A stretch of DNA of 64,000 nucleotides from Bathymodiolus brooksi. Its lineage: Eukaryota > Mollusca > Bivalvia > Mytilida > Modiolidae. Below the pieces are notes generated by a model. That model did not search any database. It was not told where the DNA came from and worked only from the letters and a program-made list of their open reading frames with translations. Below, piece by piece: positions 27,901 through 42,086 of the stretch (positions are counted from its first letter, which is position 1; each line of letters starts with the position of its first letter). The stretch covers positions 56,004,646 to 56,068,645 of the forward strand of contig OY804582.1 of the NCBI GenBank assembly GCA_963680875.1, in the 5' to 3' direction. The translations under genes and the position numbers were made by a program.

Positions 27901-30900
27901 CCAAATAGTCGTATTCCTTTACTACAATATCAAATAACAAAAACACAACATCCACCAAATAGTCATATTCATGTACTACAATATCAAATAACCCAAACAC
28001 AACATCTGCCAAATAGTCATATTCCTGTACTACAATATCAAATAACCCAAACACAACATCCACCAAATAGTCATATTCCTGTACTACAATATCAAATAAC
28101 CCAAACACAACATCCGCCAAATAGTCGTATTCCTTTACTACAATAACAAATAACCCAAACACAACATCAGCCAAATAGTCATATTCCTTTACTACAATAT
28201 CAAATAACCAAAACACAACATCCACCAAATAGTCATATTCCTGTACTACAATATCAAATAACTCAAACACAACATCTGCCAAATAGTCATATTCCTGTAC
28301 TACAATATCAAATAACCCAAACACAACATCCACCAAATAGACATATTCCTTTGCTACAATATCAAATAACCCAAACACAACATCCGCCAAATAGTCATAT
28401 TCTGTACTACAATATCAAATAACCCAAACACAACATCCGCCAAATAGTCATATTCCTTTACTATAATATCAAATAACCCAAACACAACATCTGCCAAATA
28501 GTCGTATTCCTGTACTACAATATCAAATAACCCAAAGCACAATATCCGCCAAATAGTCATATTCCTGTACTACAATATCAACTAACCAAAACACAACATC
28601 CACCAAATAGTCATATTCCTGTACTACAATATCAAATAACCCAAACACAACATCCACCAAATAGTCATATTCTGTACTACAATATCAACTAACCAAAACA
28701 CAACATCCACCAAATAGTCATATTCCTGTACTACAATATCAACTAACCAAAACACAACATCCACCAAATAGTCTTATTCCTGTACTACAATATCAAATAA
28801 CCCAAACACAACATCCACCAAATAGTCATATTCCTGTGCTACAATATTAAATAACCCAAACACAACATCCGCCAAATAGTCCTATTCCTGTACTACAATA
28901 TTAAATAACCGAAACACAACATCCGCCAAATAGTCATATTCCTGTACTACCATATCAACTAACCAAAACACAACATCCACCAAATAGTCATATTCCTGTA
29001 TTACAATATCAAATAACCCAAACACAACATCCGCCAAATAGTCGTATTCCTTTACTACAATATCAAATAACCAAAACACAACATCCACCAAATAGTCGTA
29101 TTCCTTTACTACAATATCAAATAACCCAAACACAACATCCGCCAAATAGTCATATTCCTGTACTACAATATTAAATAACCGAAACACAACATCCGCCAAA
29201 TAGTCGTATTCCTGTACTACAATATCAAATAACCCAAACACAAAATTCGCCAAATAGTCATATTCCTGTACTACAATATCAAATAACCCAAACACAACAT
29301 CTGCCAAATAGTCATATTCCTGTACTACAATATCAAATAACCCAAACACAACATCCACCAAATAGTCATATTCCTGTACTACAATATCAAATAACCCAAA
29401 CACAACATCCGCCAAATAGTCCTATTCCTGTACTACAATATCAAATAACCCAAACACAACATCAGCCAAATAGTCGTATTCCTGTACTACAATATCAAAT
29501 AACCCAAACACAACATCCGCCAAATAGTCCTATTCCTGTACTACAATATCAAATAACCCAAACACAACATCAGCCAAATAGTCGTATTCCTATACTACAA
29601 TATCAAATAACCCAAACACAACATCCGCCAAATAGTCATATTCCTTTACTATTATATCAAATAACCTAAGCACAACATCTGCCAAATAGTCGTATTCCTG
29701 TACTACAATATCAAATAACCCAAAGCACAACATCCGCCAAATAGTCATATTCCTGTACTACAATATCAAATAACCCAAACACAACATCTGCCAACTAGTC
29801 ATATTCCTGTACTACAATATCAAATAACCCAAACACAACATCCGCCAAATAGTCATATTCCTGTACTACAATATCAAATAACCCAAACACAACATCCGCC
29901 AAATAGTCATATTCCTGTACTACAATATCAAATAACCCAAACACAACATCTGTTTAATAGTCATATTCCTGTACTACAATATCAAATAACCCAAACACAA
30001 CATCCGGCAAATAGTCGTATTCCTTTACTACAATATCAAATAACAAAAACACAACATCCACCAAATAGTCATATTCATGTACTACAATATCAAATAACCC
30101 AAGCACAACATCTGCCAAATAGTCATATTCCTGTACTACAATATCAAATAACCCAAACAAAACATCCACCAAATAGTCATATTCCTGTACTACAATATCA
30201 AATAACCCAAACACAACATCCGCCAAATAGTCGTATTCCTTTACTACAATAACAAATAACCCAAACACAACATCAGCCAAATAGTCATATTCCTTTACTA
30301 CAATATCAAATAACCAAAACACAACATCCACCAAATAGTCATATTCCTGTACTACAATATCAAATAACTCAAACACAACATCTGCCAAATAGTCATATTC
30401 CTGTACTACAATATCAAATAACCCAAACACAACATCCACCAAATAGTCATATTCCTGTGCTACAATATCAAATAACCCAAACACAACATCCGCCAAATAG
30501 TCATATTCTGTACTACAATATCAAATAACCCAAACACAACATCCACCAAATAGTCATAATCCTGTACTACAATATCAAATAACCCAAACACAACATCAGC
30601 CAAATAGTCATATTCCTGTACTACAATATCAAATAAACCAAACACAATATCCGCCAAATAGTCATATTCCTTTACTATAATATCAAATAACCCAAACACA
30701 ACATCTGCCAAATAGTCGTATTCCTGTACTACAATATCAAATAACCCAAAGCACAATATCCGCCAAATAGTCATATTCCTGTACTACAATATCAACTAAC
30801 CAAAACACAACATCCACCAAATAGTCATATTCCTGTACTACAATATCAAATAACCCAAACACAACATCCACCAAATAGTCATATTCTGTACTACAATATC

Positions 30901-31950
30901 AACTAACCAAAACACAACATCCACCAAATAGTCATATTCCTGTACTACAATATCAACTAACCAAAACACAACATCCACCAAATAGTCATATTCCTGTACT
31001 ACAATATCAAATAACCCAAACACAACATCCACCAAATAGTCATATTCCTGTGCTACAATATTAAATAACCCAAACACAACATCCGCCAAATAGTCCTATT
31101 CCTGTACTACAATATCAAATAACCCAAACACAACATCAGCCAAATAGTCGTATTCCTTTACTACAATATCAAATAACCCAAACACAACATCCGCCAAATA
31201 GTCATATTCCTTTACTATTATATCAAATAACCTAATCACAACATCTGCCAAATAGTCGTATTCCTGTACTACAATATCAAATAACCCAAAGCACAACATC
31301 CGCCAAATAGTCATATTCCTGTACTACAATATGAAATAACCCAAACACAACATCTGCCAACTAGTCGTATTCCTGTACTACAATATCAAATAACCAAAAC
31401 ACAACATCCACCAAATAGTCATATTCCTGTACTACAATATCAAATAACCCAAACACAACATCTGCCAAATAGTCATATTCCTGTACTACAATGTCAAATA
31501 ACCCAAACACAACATCCGCCAAATAGTCATATTCCTGTACTACAATATCAAATAACCTAAACACAACATCCGCCAAATAGTCCTATTCCTGTACTACAAT
31601 ATCAAATAACCCAAACACAACATCAGCCAAATAGTAGTATTCCTGTACTACAATATCAAATAACCCAAACACAACATCCGCCAAATAGTCATATTCCTTT
31701 ACTATTATATCAAATAACCTAAGCACAACATCTGCCAAATAGTCGTATTCCTGTACTACAATATCAAATAACCCAAAGCACAACATCCGCCAAATAGTCA
31801 TATTCCTGTACTACAATATCAAATAACCCAAACACAACATCTGCCAACTAGTCGTATTCCTGTACTACAATATCAAATAACACAAACACAACATCCGCCA
31901 AATAGTCATATTCCTGTACTACAATATCAAATAACCCAAACACAACATCC
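24997..31950. repeat. Large higher-order copy B (6156 bp plus 0.8 kb)
   Basis: Copy of block A with the same variant order to about 31150. A further 0.8 kb then follows (AATATGAAATAACCC near 31330, AATGTCAAATAACC near 31492, AATAGTAGTATTCC near 31633, CTATTATATC near 31704, AACTAGTCG near 31847). That extra part also follows copy C at 38.6-39.4 kb. Copies A and B are almost indistinguishable by eye over 6 kb. This indicates very recent duplication, or possibly an assembly artefact. Confidence 0.85.
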
Positions 31951-32066
31951 GCCAAATAGTCATATTCCTTTACTATAATATCAAATAACCCAAACACAAC
32001 ATCTGCCAAATAGTCATATTCCTGTACTACAATATCAAATAACCCAAACACAACATCCACCAAATA

Positions 32067-35000
32067 GTCGTATTCCTTTACTACAATATCAAATAACCAA
32101 AACACAACATCCACCAAATAGTCGTATTCCTTTACTACAATATCAAATAACCCAAACACAACATCTGCCAAATTGTCATATTCCTGTACTACAATATCAA
32201 ATAACCCAAACACAACATCTGCCAAATAGTCATATTCCTGTACTACAATATCAAATAACCCAAACACAACATCTGCCAAATAGTCGTATTCCTTTACTAC
32301 AATATCAAATAACCAAAACACAACATCCACCAAATAGTCGTATTCCTTTACTACAATATCAAATAACCCAAACGCAACATCCGCCAAATAGTCATATTCC
32401 TGTACTACAATATTAAATAACCGAAACACAACATCCGCCAAATAGTCGTATTCCTGTACTACAATATCAAATAACCCAAACACAAAATTCGCCAAATAGT
32501 CATATTCCTGTACTACAATATCAAATAACCCAAACACAACATCTGTCAAGTAGTCATATTCCTGTACTACAATATCAAATAACCCAAACACAACATCCAC
32601 CAAATAGTCATATTCCTGTACTACAATATCAAATAACCCAAACACAACATTCGCCAAATAGTCGTATTCCTTTACTACAATATCAAATAACCCAAACACA
32701 ACATCCGCCAAATAGTCATATTCCTGTACTACAATATCAAATAACCCAAACACAACATCCGCCAAATAGTCGTATTCCTTTACTACAATAAACAAATAAC
32801 CGAAACACAACATCAGCCAAATAGTCATATTTCTTTACTTCAATATCAAATAACCCAAACACAACATCCACCAAATAGTCGTATTACTGTACTACAATAT
32901 CAAATAACCCAAACACAACATCCGCCAAATAGTCATATTCCTGTACTACAATATCAAATAACCCAAACACAACATCCACCAAATAGTCATATTCCTGTAC
33001 TACAATATCAAATAACCAAAACACAACATCCACCAAATAGTCATATTCCTGTACTACAATATCAAATAACCCAAACACAACATCCGCCAAATAGTCATAT
33101 TCCTATACTACAATATCAAATAACCCAAACACAACATCCGCCAAATAGTCATATTCCTATACTACAATATCAAATAACCGAAACACAACATCCGCCAAAT
33201 AGTCATATTCCTGTACTACAATATCAAATAACCGAAACACAATATCCGCCAAATAGTCGTATTCCTGTACTACAATATCAAATAACCGAAACACAACATC
33301 AGCCAAATAGTCGTATTCCAGAACTGCAATATCAAATAACCAAAACACAACATCCGCAAATAGTCATATTCCTATACTACTATTTCAAATAACCCAAACA
33401 CAACATCCGCCAAATAGTCATATTCCTGTACTACAATATCAAATAACCCAAACACAACATCCGCCAAATAGTCATAATCCTGTACTACAATATCAAATAA
33501 CCCAAACACAACATCCGCCTAATAGTCATATTCCTGTACTACAATATCAAATAACCCAAACACAACATCCACCAAATAGTCATATTCCTGTACTACAATA
33601 TCAAATAACCCAAACACAACATCCGCCAAATAGTCATATTCCTTTACTATAATATCAAATAACCCAAACACAACATCCACCAAATAGTCATATTCCTGTA
33701 CTACAATATCAAATAACCCAAACACAACATCCACCAAATAGTCGTATTCCTTTACTACAATATCAAATAACCAAAACACAACATCCACCAAATAGTCGTA
33801 TTCCTTTACTACAATATCAAATAACCCAAACACAACATCTGCCAAATTGTCATATTCCTGTACTGCAATATCAAATAACCCAAACACAACATCTGCCAAA
33901 TAGTCATATTCCTGTACTACAATATCAAATAACCCAAACACAACATCTGCCAAATAGTCGTATTCCTTTACTGCAATATCAAATAACCAAAACACAACAT
34001 CCACCAAATAGTCGTATTCCTTTACTACAATATCAAATAACCCAAGCACAACATCCGCCAAATAGTCATATTCCTGTACTACAATATTAAATAACCGAAA
34101 CACAACATCCGCCAAATAGTCGTATTCCTGTACTACAATATCAAATAACCCAAACACAAAATTCGCCAAATAGTCATATTCCTGTACTACAATATCAAAT
34201 AACCCAAACACAACATCTGCCAAGTAGTCATATTCCTGTACTACAATATCAAATAACCCAAACACAACATCCACCAAATAGTCATATTCCTGTACTACAA
34301 TATCAAATAACCCAAACACAACATTCGCCAAATAGTCGTATTCCTTTACTACAATATCAAATAACCCAAACACAACATCTGCCAAATAGTCATATTCCTG
34401 TACTACAATATCAAATAACCCAAACACAACATCCGCCAAATAGTCGTATTCCTTTACTACAATAAACAAATAACCGAAGCACAACATCAGCCAAATAGTC
34501 ATATTTCTTTACTTCAATATCAAATAACCCAAACACAACATCCACCAAATAGTCGTATTACTGTACTACAATATCAAATAACCCAAACACAACACCCGCC
34601 AAATAGTCATATTCCTGTACTACAATATCAAATAACCCAAACACAACATCCACCAAATAGTCGTATTCCTGTACTACAATATCAAATAACCAAAACACAA
34701 CATCCACCAAATAGTCATATTCCTGTACTACAATATCAAATAACCAAAACACAACATCCACCAAATAGTCATATTCCTGTACTACAATATCAAATAACCC
34801 AAACACAACATCCGCCAAATAGTCATATTCCTATACTACAATATCAAATAACCCAAACACAACATCCGCCAAATAGTCATATTCCTATACTACAATATCA
34901 AATAACCGAAACACAACATCCGCCAAATAGTCATATTCCTGTACTACAATATCAAATAACCGAAACACAATATCCGCCAAATAGTCGTATTCCAGAACTA

Positions 35001-38000
35001 CAATATCAAATAACCAAAACACAACATCCCCAATAGTCATATTCCTATACTACTATTTCAAATAACCCAAACACAACATCCGCCAAATAGTCATCTTCCT
35101 GTACTACAATATCAAATAACCCAAACACAACATCCGCCAAATAGTCATATTCCTGTACTACAATATCAAATAACCCAAACACAACATCCGCCTAATATTC
35201 ATATTCCTGTACTACAATATCAAATAACCCAAACACAACATCCACCAAATAGTCATATTCCTGTATTACAATATCAAATAACCCAAACACAACATCCGCC
35301 AAATAGTCGTATTCCTTTACTACAATATCAAATAACAAAAACACAACATCCACCAAATAGTCATATTCATGTACTACAATATCAAATAACCCAAACACAA
35401 CATCTGCCAAATAGTCATATTCCTGTACTACAATATCAAATAACCCAAACACAACATCCACCAAATAGTCATATTCCTGTACTACAATATCAAATAACCC
35501 AAACACAACATCCGCCAAATAGTCGTATTCCTTTACTACAATAACAAATAACCCAAACACAACATCAGCCAAATAGTCATATTCCTTTACTACAATATCA
35601 AATAACCAAAACACAACATCCACCAAATAGTCATATTCCTGTACTACAATATCAAATAACTCAAACACAACATCTGCCAAATAGTCATATTCCTGTACTA
35701 CAATATCAAATAACCCAAACACAACATCCACCAAATAGACATATTCCTTTGCTACAATATCAAATAACCCAAACACAACATCCGCCAAATAGTCATATTC
35801 TGTACTACAATATCAAATAACCCAAACACAACATCCGCCAAATAGTCATATTCCTTTACTATAATATCAAATAACCCAAACACAACATCTGCCAAATAGT
35901 CGTATTCCTGTACTACAATATCAAATAACCCAAAGCACAATATCCGCCAAATAGTCATATTCCTGTACTACAATATCAACTAACCAAAACACAACATCCA
36001 CCAAATAGTCATATTCCTGTACTACAATATCAAATAACCCAAACACAACATCCACCAAATAGTCATATTCTGTACTACAATATCAACTAACCAAAACACA
36101 ACATCCACCAAATAGTCATATTCCTGTACTACAATATCAACTAACCAAAACACAACATCCACCAAATAGTCTTATTCCTGTACTACAATATCAAATAACC
36201 CAAACACAACATCCACCAAATAGTCATATTCCTGTGCTACAATATTAAATAACCCAAACACAACATCCGCCAAATAGTCCTATTCCTGTACTACAATATT
36301 AAATAACCGAAACACAACATCCGCCAAATAGTCATATTCCTGTACTACCATATCAACTAACCAAAACACAACATCCACCAAATAGTCATATTCCTGTATT
36401 ACAATATCAAATAACCCAAACACAACATCCGCCAAATAGTCATATTCCTGTACTACAATATCAAATAACCAAAACACAACATCCACTAAATAGTCATATT
36501 CCTGTACTACAATATCAAATAACCCAAACACAACATCCGCCAAATAGTCGTATTCCTTTACTACAATATCAAATAACCAAAACACAACATCCACCAAATA
36601 GTCGTATTCCTTTACTACAATATCAAATAACCCAAACACAACATCCGCCAAATAGTCATATTCCTGTACTACAATATTAAATAACCGAAACACAACATCC
36701 GCCAAATAGTCGTATTCCTGTACTACAATATCAAATAACCCAAACACAAAATTCGCCAAATAGTCATATTCCTGTACTACAATATCAAATAACCCAAACA
36801 CAACATCTGCCAAATAGTCATATTCCTGTACTACAATATCAAATAACCCAAACACAACATCCACCAAATAGTCATATTCCTGTACTACAATATCAAATAA
36901 CCCAAACACAACATCCGCCAAATAGTCCTATTCCTGTACTACAATATCAAATAACCCAAACACAACATCAGCCAAATAGTCGTATTCCTGTACTACAATA
37001 TCAAATAACCCAAACACAACATCAGCCAAATAGTCGTATTCCTATACTACAATATCAAATAACCCAAACACAACATCCGCCAAATAGTCATATTCCTTTA
37101 CTATTATATCAAATAACCTAAGCACAACATCTGCCAAATAGTCGTATTCCTGTACTACAATATCAAATAACCCAAAGCACAACATCCGCCAAATAGTCAT
37201 ATTCCTGTACTACAATATCAAATAACCCAAACACAACATCTGCCAACTAGTCATATTCCTGTACTACAATATCAAATAACCCAAACACAACATCCGCCAA
37301 ATAGTCATATTCCTGTACTACAATATCAAATAACCCAAACACAACATCCGCCAAATAGTCATATTCCTGTACTACAATATCAAATAACCCAAACACAACA
37401 TCTGTTTAATAGTCATATTCCTGTACTACAATATCAAATAACCCAAACACAACATCCGGCAAATAGTCGTATTCCTTTACTACAATATCAAATAACAAAA
37501 ACACAACATCCACCAAATAGTCATATTCATGTACTACAATATCAAATAACCCAAGCACAACATCTGCCAAATAGTCATATTCCTGTACTACAATATCAAA
37601 TAACCCAAACAAAACATCCACCAAATAGTCATATTCCTGTACTACAATATCAAATAACCCAAACACAACATCCGCCAAATAGTCGTATTCCTTTACTACA
37701 ATAACAAATAACCCAAACACAACATCAGCCAAATAGTCATATTCCTTTACTACAATATCAAATAACCAAAACACAACATCCACCAAATAGTCATATTCCT
37801 GTACTACAATATCAAATAACTCAAACACAACATCTGCCAAATAGTCATATTCCTGTACTACAATATCAAATAACCCAAACACAACATCCACCAAATAGTC
37901 ATATTCCTGTGCTACAATATCAAATAACCCAAACACAACATCCGCCAAATAGTCATATTCTGTACTACAATATCAAATAACCCAAACACAACATCCACCA

Positions 38001-39402
38001 AATAGTCATAATCCTGTACTACAATATCAAATAACCCAAACACAACATCAGCCAAATAGTCATATTCCTGTACTACAATATCAAATAAACCAAACACAAT
38101 ATCCGCCAAATAGTCATATTCCTTTACTATAATATCAAATAACCCAAACACAACATCTGCCAAATAGTCGTATTCCTGTACTACAATATCAAATAACCCA
38201 AAGCACAATATCCGCCAAATAGTCATATTCCTGTACTACAATATCAACTAACCAAAACACAACATCCACCAAATAGTCATATTCCTGTACTACAATATCA
38301 AATAACCCAAACACAACATCCACCAAATAGTCATATTCTGTACTACAATATCAACTAACCAAAACACAACATCCACCAAATAGTCATATTCCTCTACTAC
38401 AATATCAACTAACCAAAACACAACATCCACCAAATAGTCATATTCCTGTACTACAATATCAAATAACCCAAACACAACATCCACCAAATAGTCATATTCC
38501 TGTGCTACAATATTAAATAACCCAAACACAACATCCGCCAAATAGTCCTATTCCTGTACTACAATATCAAATAACCCAAACACAACATCAGCCAAATAGT
38601 CGTATTCCTTTACTACAATATCAAATAACCCAAACACAACATCCGCCAAATAGTCATATTCCTTTACTATTATATCAAATAACCTAATCACAACATCTGC
38701 CAAATAGTCGTATTCCTGTACTACAATATCAAATAACCCAAAGCACAACATCCGCCAAATAGTCATATTCCTGTACTACAATATGAAATAACCCAAACAC
38801 AACATCTGCCAACTAGTCGTATTCCTGTACTACAATATCAAATAACCAAAACACAACATCCACCAAATAGTCATATTCCTGAACTACAATATCAAATAAT
38901 CCAAACACAACATCTGCCAAATAGTCATATTCCTGTACTACAATGTCAAATAACCCAAACACAACATCCGCCAAATAGTCATATTCCTGTACTACAATAT
39001 CAAATAACCTAAACACAACATCCGCCAAATAGTCCTATTCCTGTACTACAATATCAAATAACCCAAACACAACATCAGCCAAATAGTAGTATTCCTGTAC
39101 TACAATATCAAATAACCCAAACACAACATCCGCCAAATAGTCATATTCCTTTACTATTATATCAAATAACCTAAGCACAACATCTGCCAAATAGTCGTAT
39201 TCCTGTACTACAATATCAAATAACCCAAAGCACAACATCCGCCAAATAGTCATATTCCTGTACTACAATATCAAATAACCCAAACACAACATCTGCCAAC
39301 TAGTCGTATTCCTATACTACAATATCAAATAACACAAACACAACATCCGCCAAATAGTCATATTCCTGTACTACAATATCAAATAACCCAAACACAACAT
39401 CC
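32067..39402. repeat. Large higher-order copy C (with insertions)
   Basis: Third copy of the A/B block. The offset to B is 7076 bp up to about 34500, 7398 bp after about 34.8-35.0 kb, then 7452 bp from about 37.0 kb. The changes come from a 322-bp gain near 34.5-35.0 kb, which adds a second CGTATTACTGTAC-type run. A two-unit (108-bp) gain near 36440-36548 contains the private AACATCCACTAAATAG. One unit was lost near 37.0 kb. A private 52-bp unit with CATCCCCAATAGTCAT lies at 35024-35039. C also shares about 150 bp with A upstream of its start (31.92 against 18.69 kb) that B lacks. Confidence 0.83.
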
Positions 39403-41240
39403 GACAAATAGTCATATTCCTGTACTACAATATCAAATAACCCAAACACAACATCTGCCTAATAGTCATATTCCTGTACTACAATATCAAATAACCCAAA
39501 CACAACATCCACCAAATAGTCATATTCCTGTACTACAATATCAAATAACCCAAACACAACATCCGCCAAATAGTCGTATTCCTTTACTACAATATCAAAT
39601 AACAAAAACACAACATCCACCAAATAGTCATATTCATGTACTACAATATCAAATAACCCAAACACAACATCTGCCAAATAGTCATATTCCTGTACTACAA
39701 TATCAAATAACCCAAACAAAACATCCACCAAATAGTCATATTCCTGTACTACAATATCAAATAACCCAAACACAACATCCGCCAAATAGTCGTATTCCTT
39801 TACTACAATAACAAATAACCCAAACACAACATCAGCCAAAGAGTCATATTCCTTTACTACAATATCAAATAACCAAAACACAACATCCACCAAATAGTCA
39901 TATTCCTGTACTACAATATCAAATAACCCAAACACAACATTCGCAAAATAGTCATATTCCTGTGCTACAATATCAAATAACCCAAACACAACATCCACCA
40001 AATAGTCATATTCTGTACTACAATAACAAATAACCCAAACACAACATCCACCAAATAGTCATATTCTGTACTACAATATCAACTAACCAAAAGACAACAT
40101 CCACAAAATAGTCATATTCCTGTACTACAATATCAAATAACCCAAACACAACATCCGCCAAATAGTCATATTCCTGTGCTACAATATCAAATAACCCAAA
40201 CACAACATCCGCCAAATAGTCATATTCCTGTACTACAATATCAAATAACCCAAACACAACATCCGCCAAATAGTCATATTCCTTTACTATAATATCAAAT
40301 AACCCAAACACAACATCTGCCAAATAGTCGTATTCCTGTACTACAATATCAAATAACCCAAAGCACAATATCCGCCAAATAGTCATATTCCTGTACTACA
40401 ATAACAACTAACCAAAACACAACATCCACCAAATAGTCATATTCCTGTACTACAATATCAAATAACCCAAACACAACATCCACCAAATAGTCATATTCTG
40501 TACTACAATATCAACTAACCAAAACACAACATCCACCAAATAGTCATATTCATGTACTACAATATCAACTAACCAAAACACAACATCCACCAAATAGTCA
40601 TATTCCTGTACTACAATATCAAATAACCCAAACACAACATCCACCAAATAGTCATATTCCTGTGCTACAATATTAAATAACCCAAACACAACATCCGCCA
40701 AATAGTCCTATTCCTGTACTACAATATCAAATAACCCAAACACAACATCAGCCAAATAGTCGTATTCCTGTACTACAATATCAAATAACCCAAACACAAC
40801 ATCCGCCAAATAGTCATATTCCTTTACTATTATATCAAATAACCTAAGCACAACATCTGCCAAATAGTCGTATTCCTGTACTACAATATCAAATAACCCA
40901 AAGCACAACATCCGCCAAATAGTCATATTCCTGTACTACAATATCAAATAACCCAAACACAACATCTGCCAACTAGTCGTATTCCTGTACTACAATATCA
41001 AATAACCAGAACACAACATCCACCAAATAGTCATATACCTGTACTACAATATCAAATAACCCAAACACAACATCTGCCAAATAGTCATATTCCTGTACTA
41101 CAATGTCAAATAACCCAAACACAACATCCGCCAAATAGTCATATTCCTGTACTACAATATCAAATAACCCAAACACAACATCCGCCAAATAGTCATATTC
41201 CTGTACTACAATATCAACTAACCAAAACACAACATCCACC
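37870..41240. repeat. Segmental block 3, copy a (offset 5607)
   Basis: Overlaps the right part of copy C. It recurs at about 43480-46795 at an offset of 5607 bp. Markers include AAATAAACCAAACAC near 38090, AATATGAAATAACCC near 38780, AATAGTAGTATTCC near 39085, CATCCGACAAATAG near 39402, CATCCACAAAATAG near 40099, CAATAACAACTAACC near 40400, and AATAACCAGAACAC near 41005. The copies differ by one whole unit near 41.1-41.2 kb. Overlap with copy C shows that successive amplifications reused earlier junctions. Confidence 0.75.
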
Positions 41241-41242
41241 AA

Positions 41243-42086
41243 ATAGTCATATACCTGTACTACAATATCAAATAACCCAAATACAACATCTGCCTAATAG
41301 TCATATTCCTGTACTACCATATCAAATAACCCAAACACAACATCTGCCAAATAGTCATATTCCTGTACTACAATATCAAATAACCCAAACACAACATCCA
41401 CCAAATAGTCGTATTCCTTTACCACAATATCAAATAACCAAAACACAACATCCACCAAATAGTCGTATTCCTGTACTACAATATCAAATAACCCAAACAC
41501 AACATCCGCCAAATAGTCATATTCCTGTACTACAATATCAAATAACCCAAACACAACATCTGCCTAATAGTCATATTCCTGTACTACAATATCAAATAAC
41601 CCAAACACAACATCCACCAAATAGTCATATTCCTGTACTACAATATCAAATAACCCAAACACAACATCCGCCAAATAGTCGTATTCCTTTACTACAATAT
41701 CAAATAACAAAAACACAACATCCACCAAATAGTCATATTCATGTACTACAATATCAAATAACCCAAACACAACATCTGCCTAATAGTCATATTCCTGTAC
41801 TACAATATCAAATAACCCAAACAAAACATCCACCAAATAGTCATATTCCTGTACTACAATATCAAATAACCCAAACACAACATCCGCCAATTAGTCGTAT
41901 TCTATAACAAATAACCCAAACACAACATCAGCCAAATAGTCATATTCCTTTACTACAATATCAAATAACCAAAACACAACATCCACCAAATAGTCATAAT
42001 CCTGTACTACAATATCAAATAACCCAAACACAACATCAGCCAAATAGTCATATTCCTGTACTACAATATCAAATAACCCAAACACA
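41243..42086. repeat. Array segment with first 45-bp unit
   Basis: Satellite units only. The segment carries AACCCAAATACAAC near 41274, GTACTACCATATC near 41311, CTTTACCACAATATC near 41419, and the leftmost 45-bp unit at 41898-41942. Similar runs occur near 46.8-47.5, 53.7-54.4 and 59.5-60.1 kb. Confidence 0.72.
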
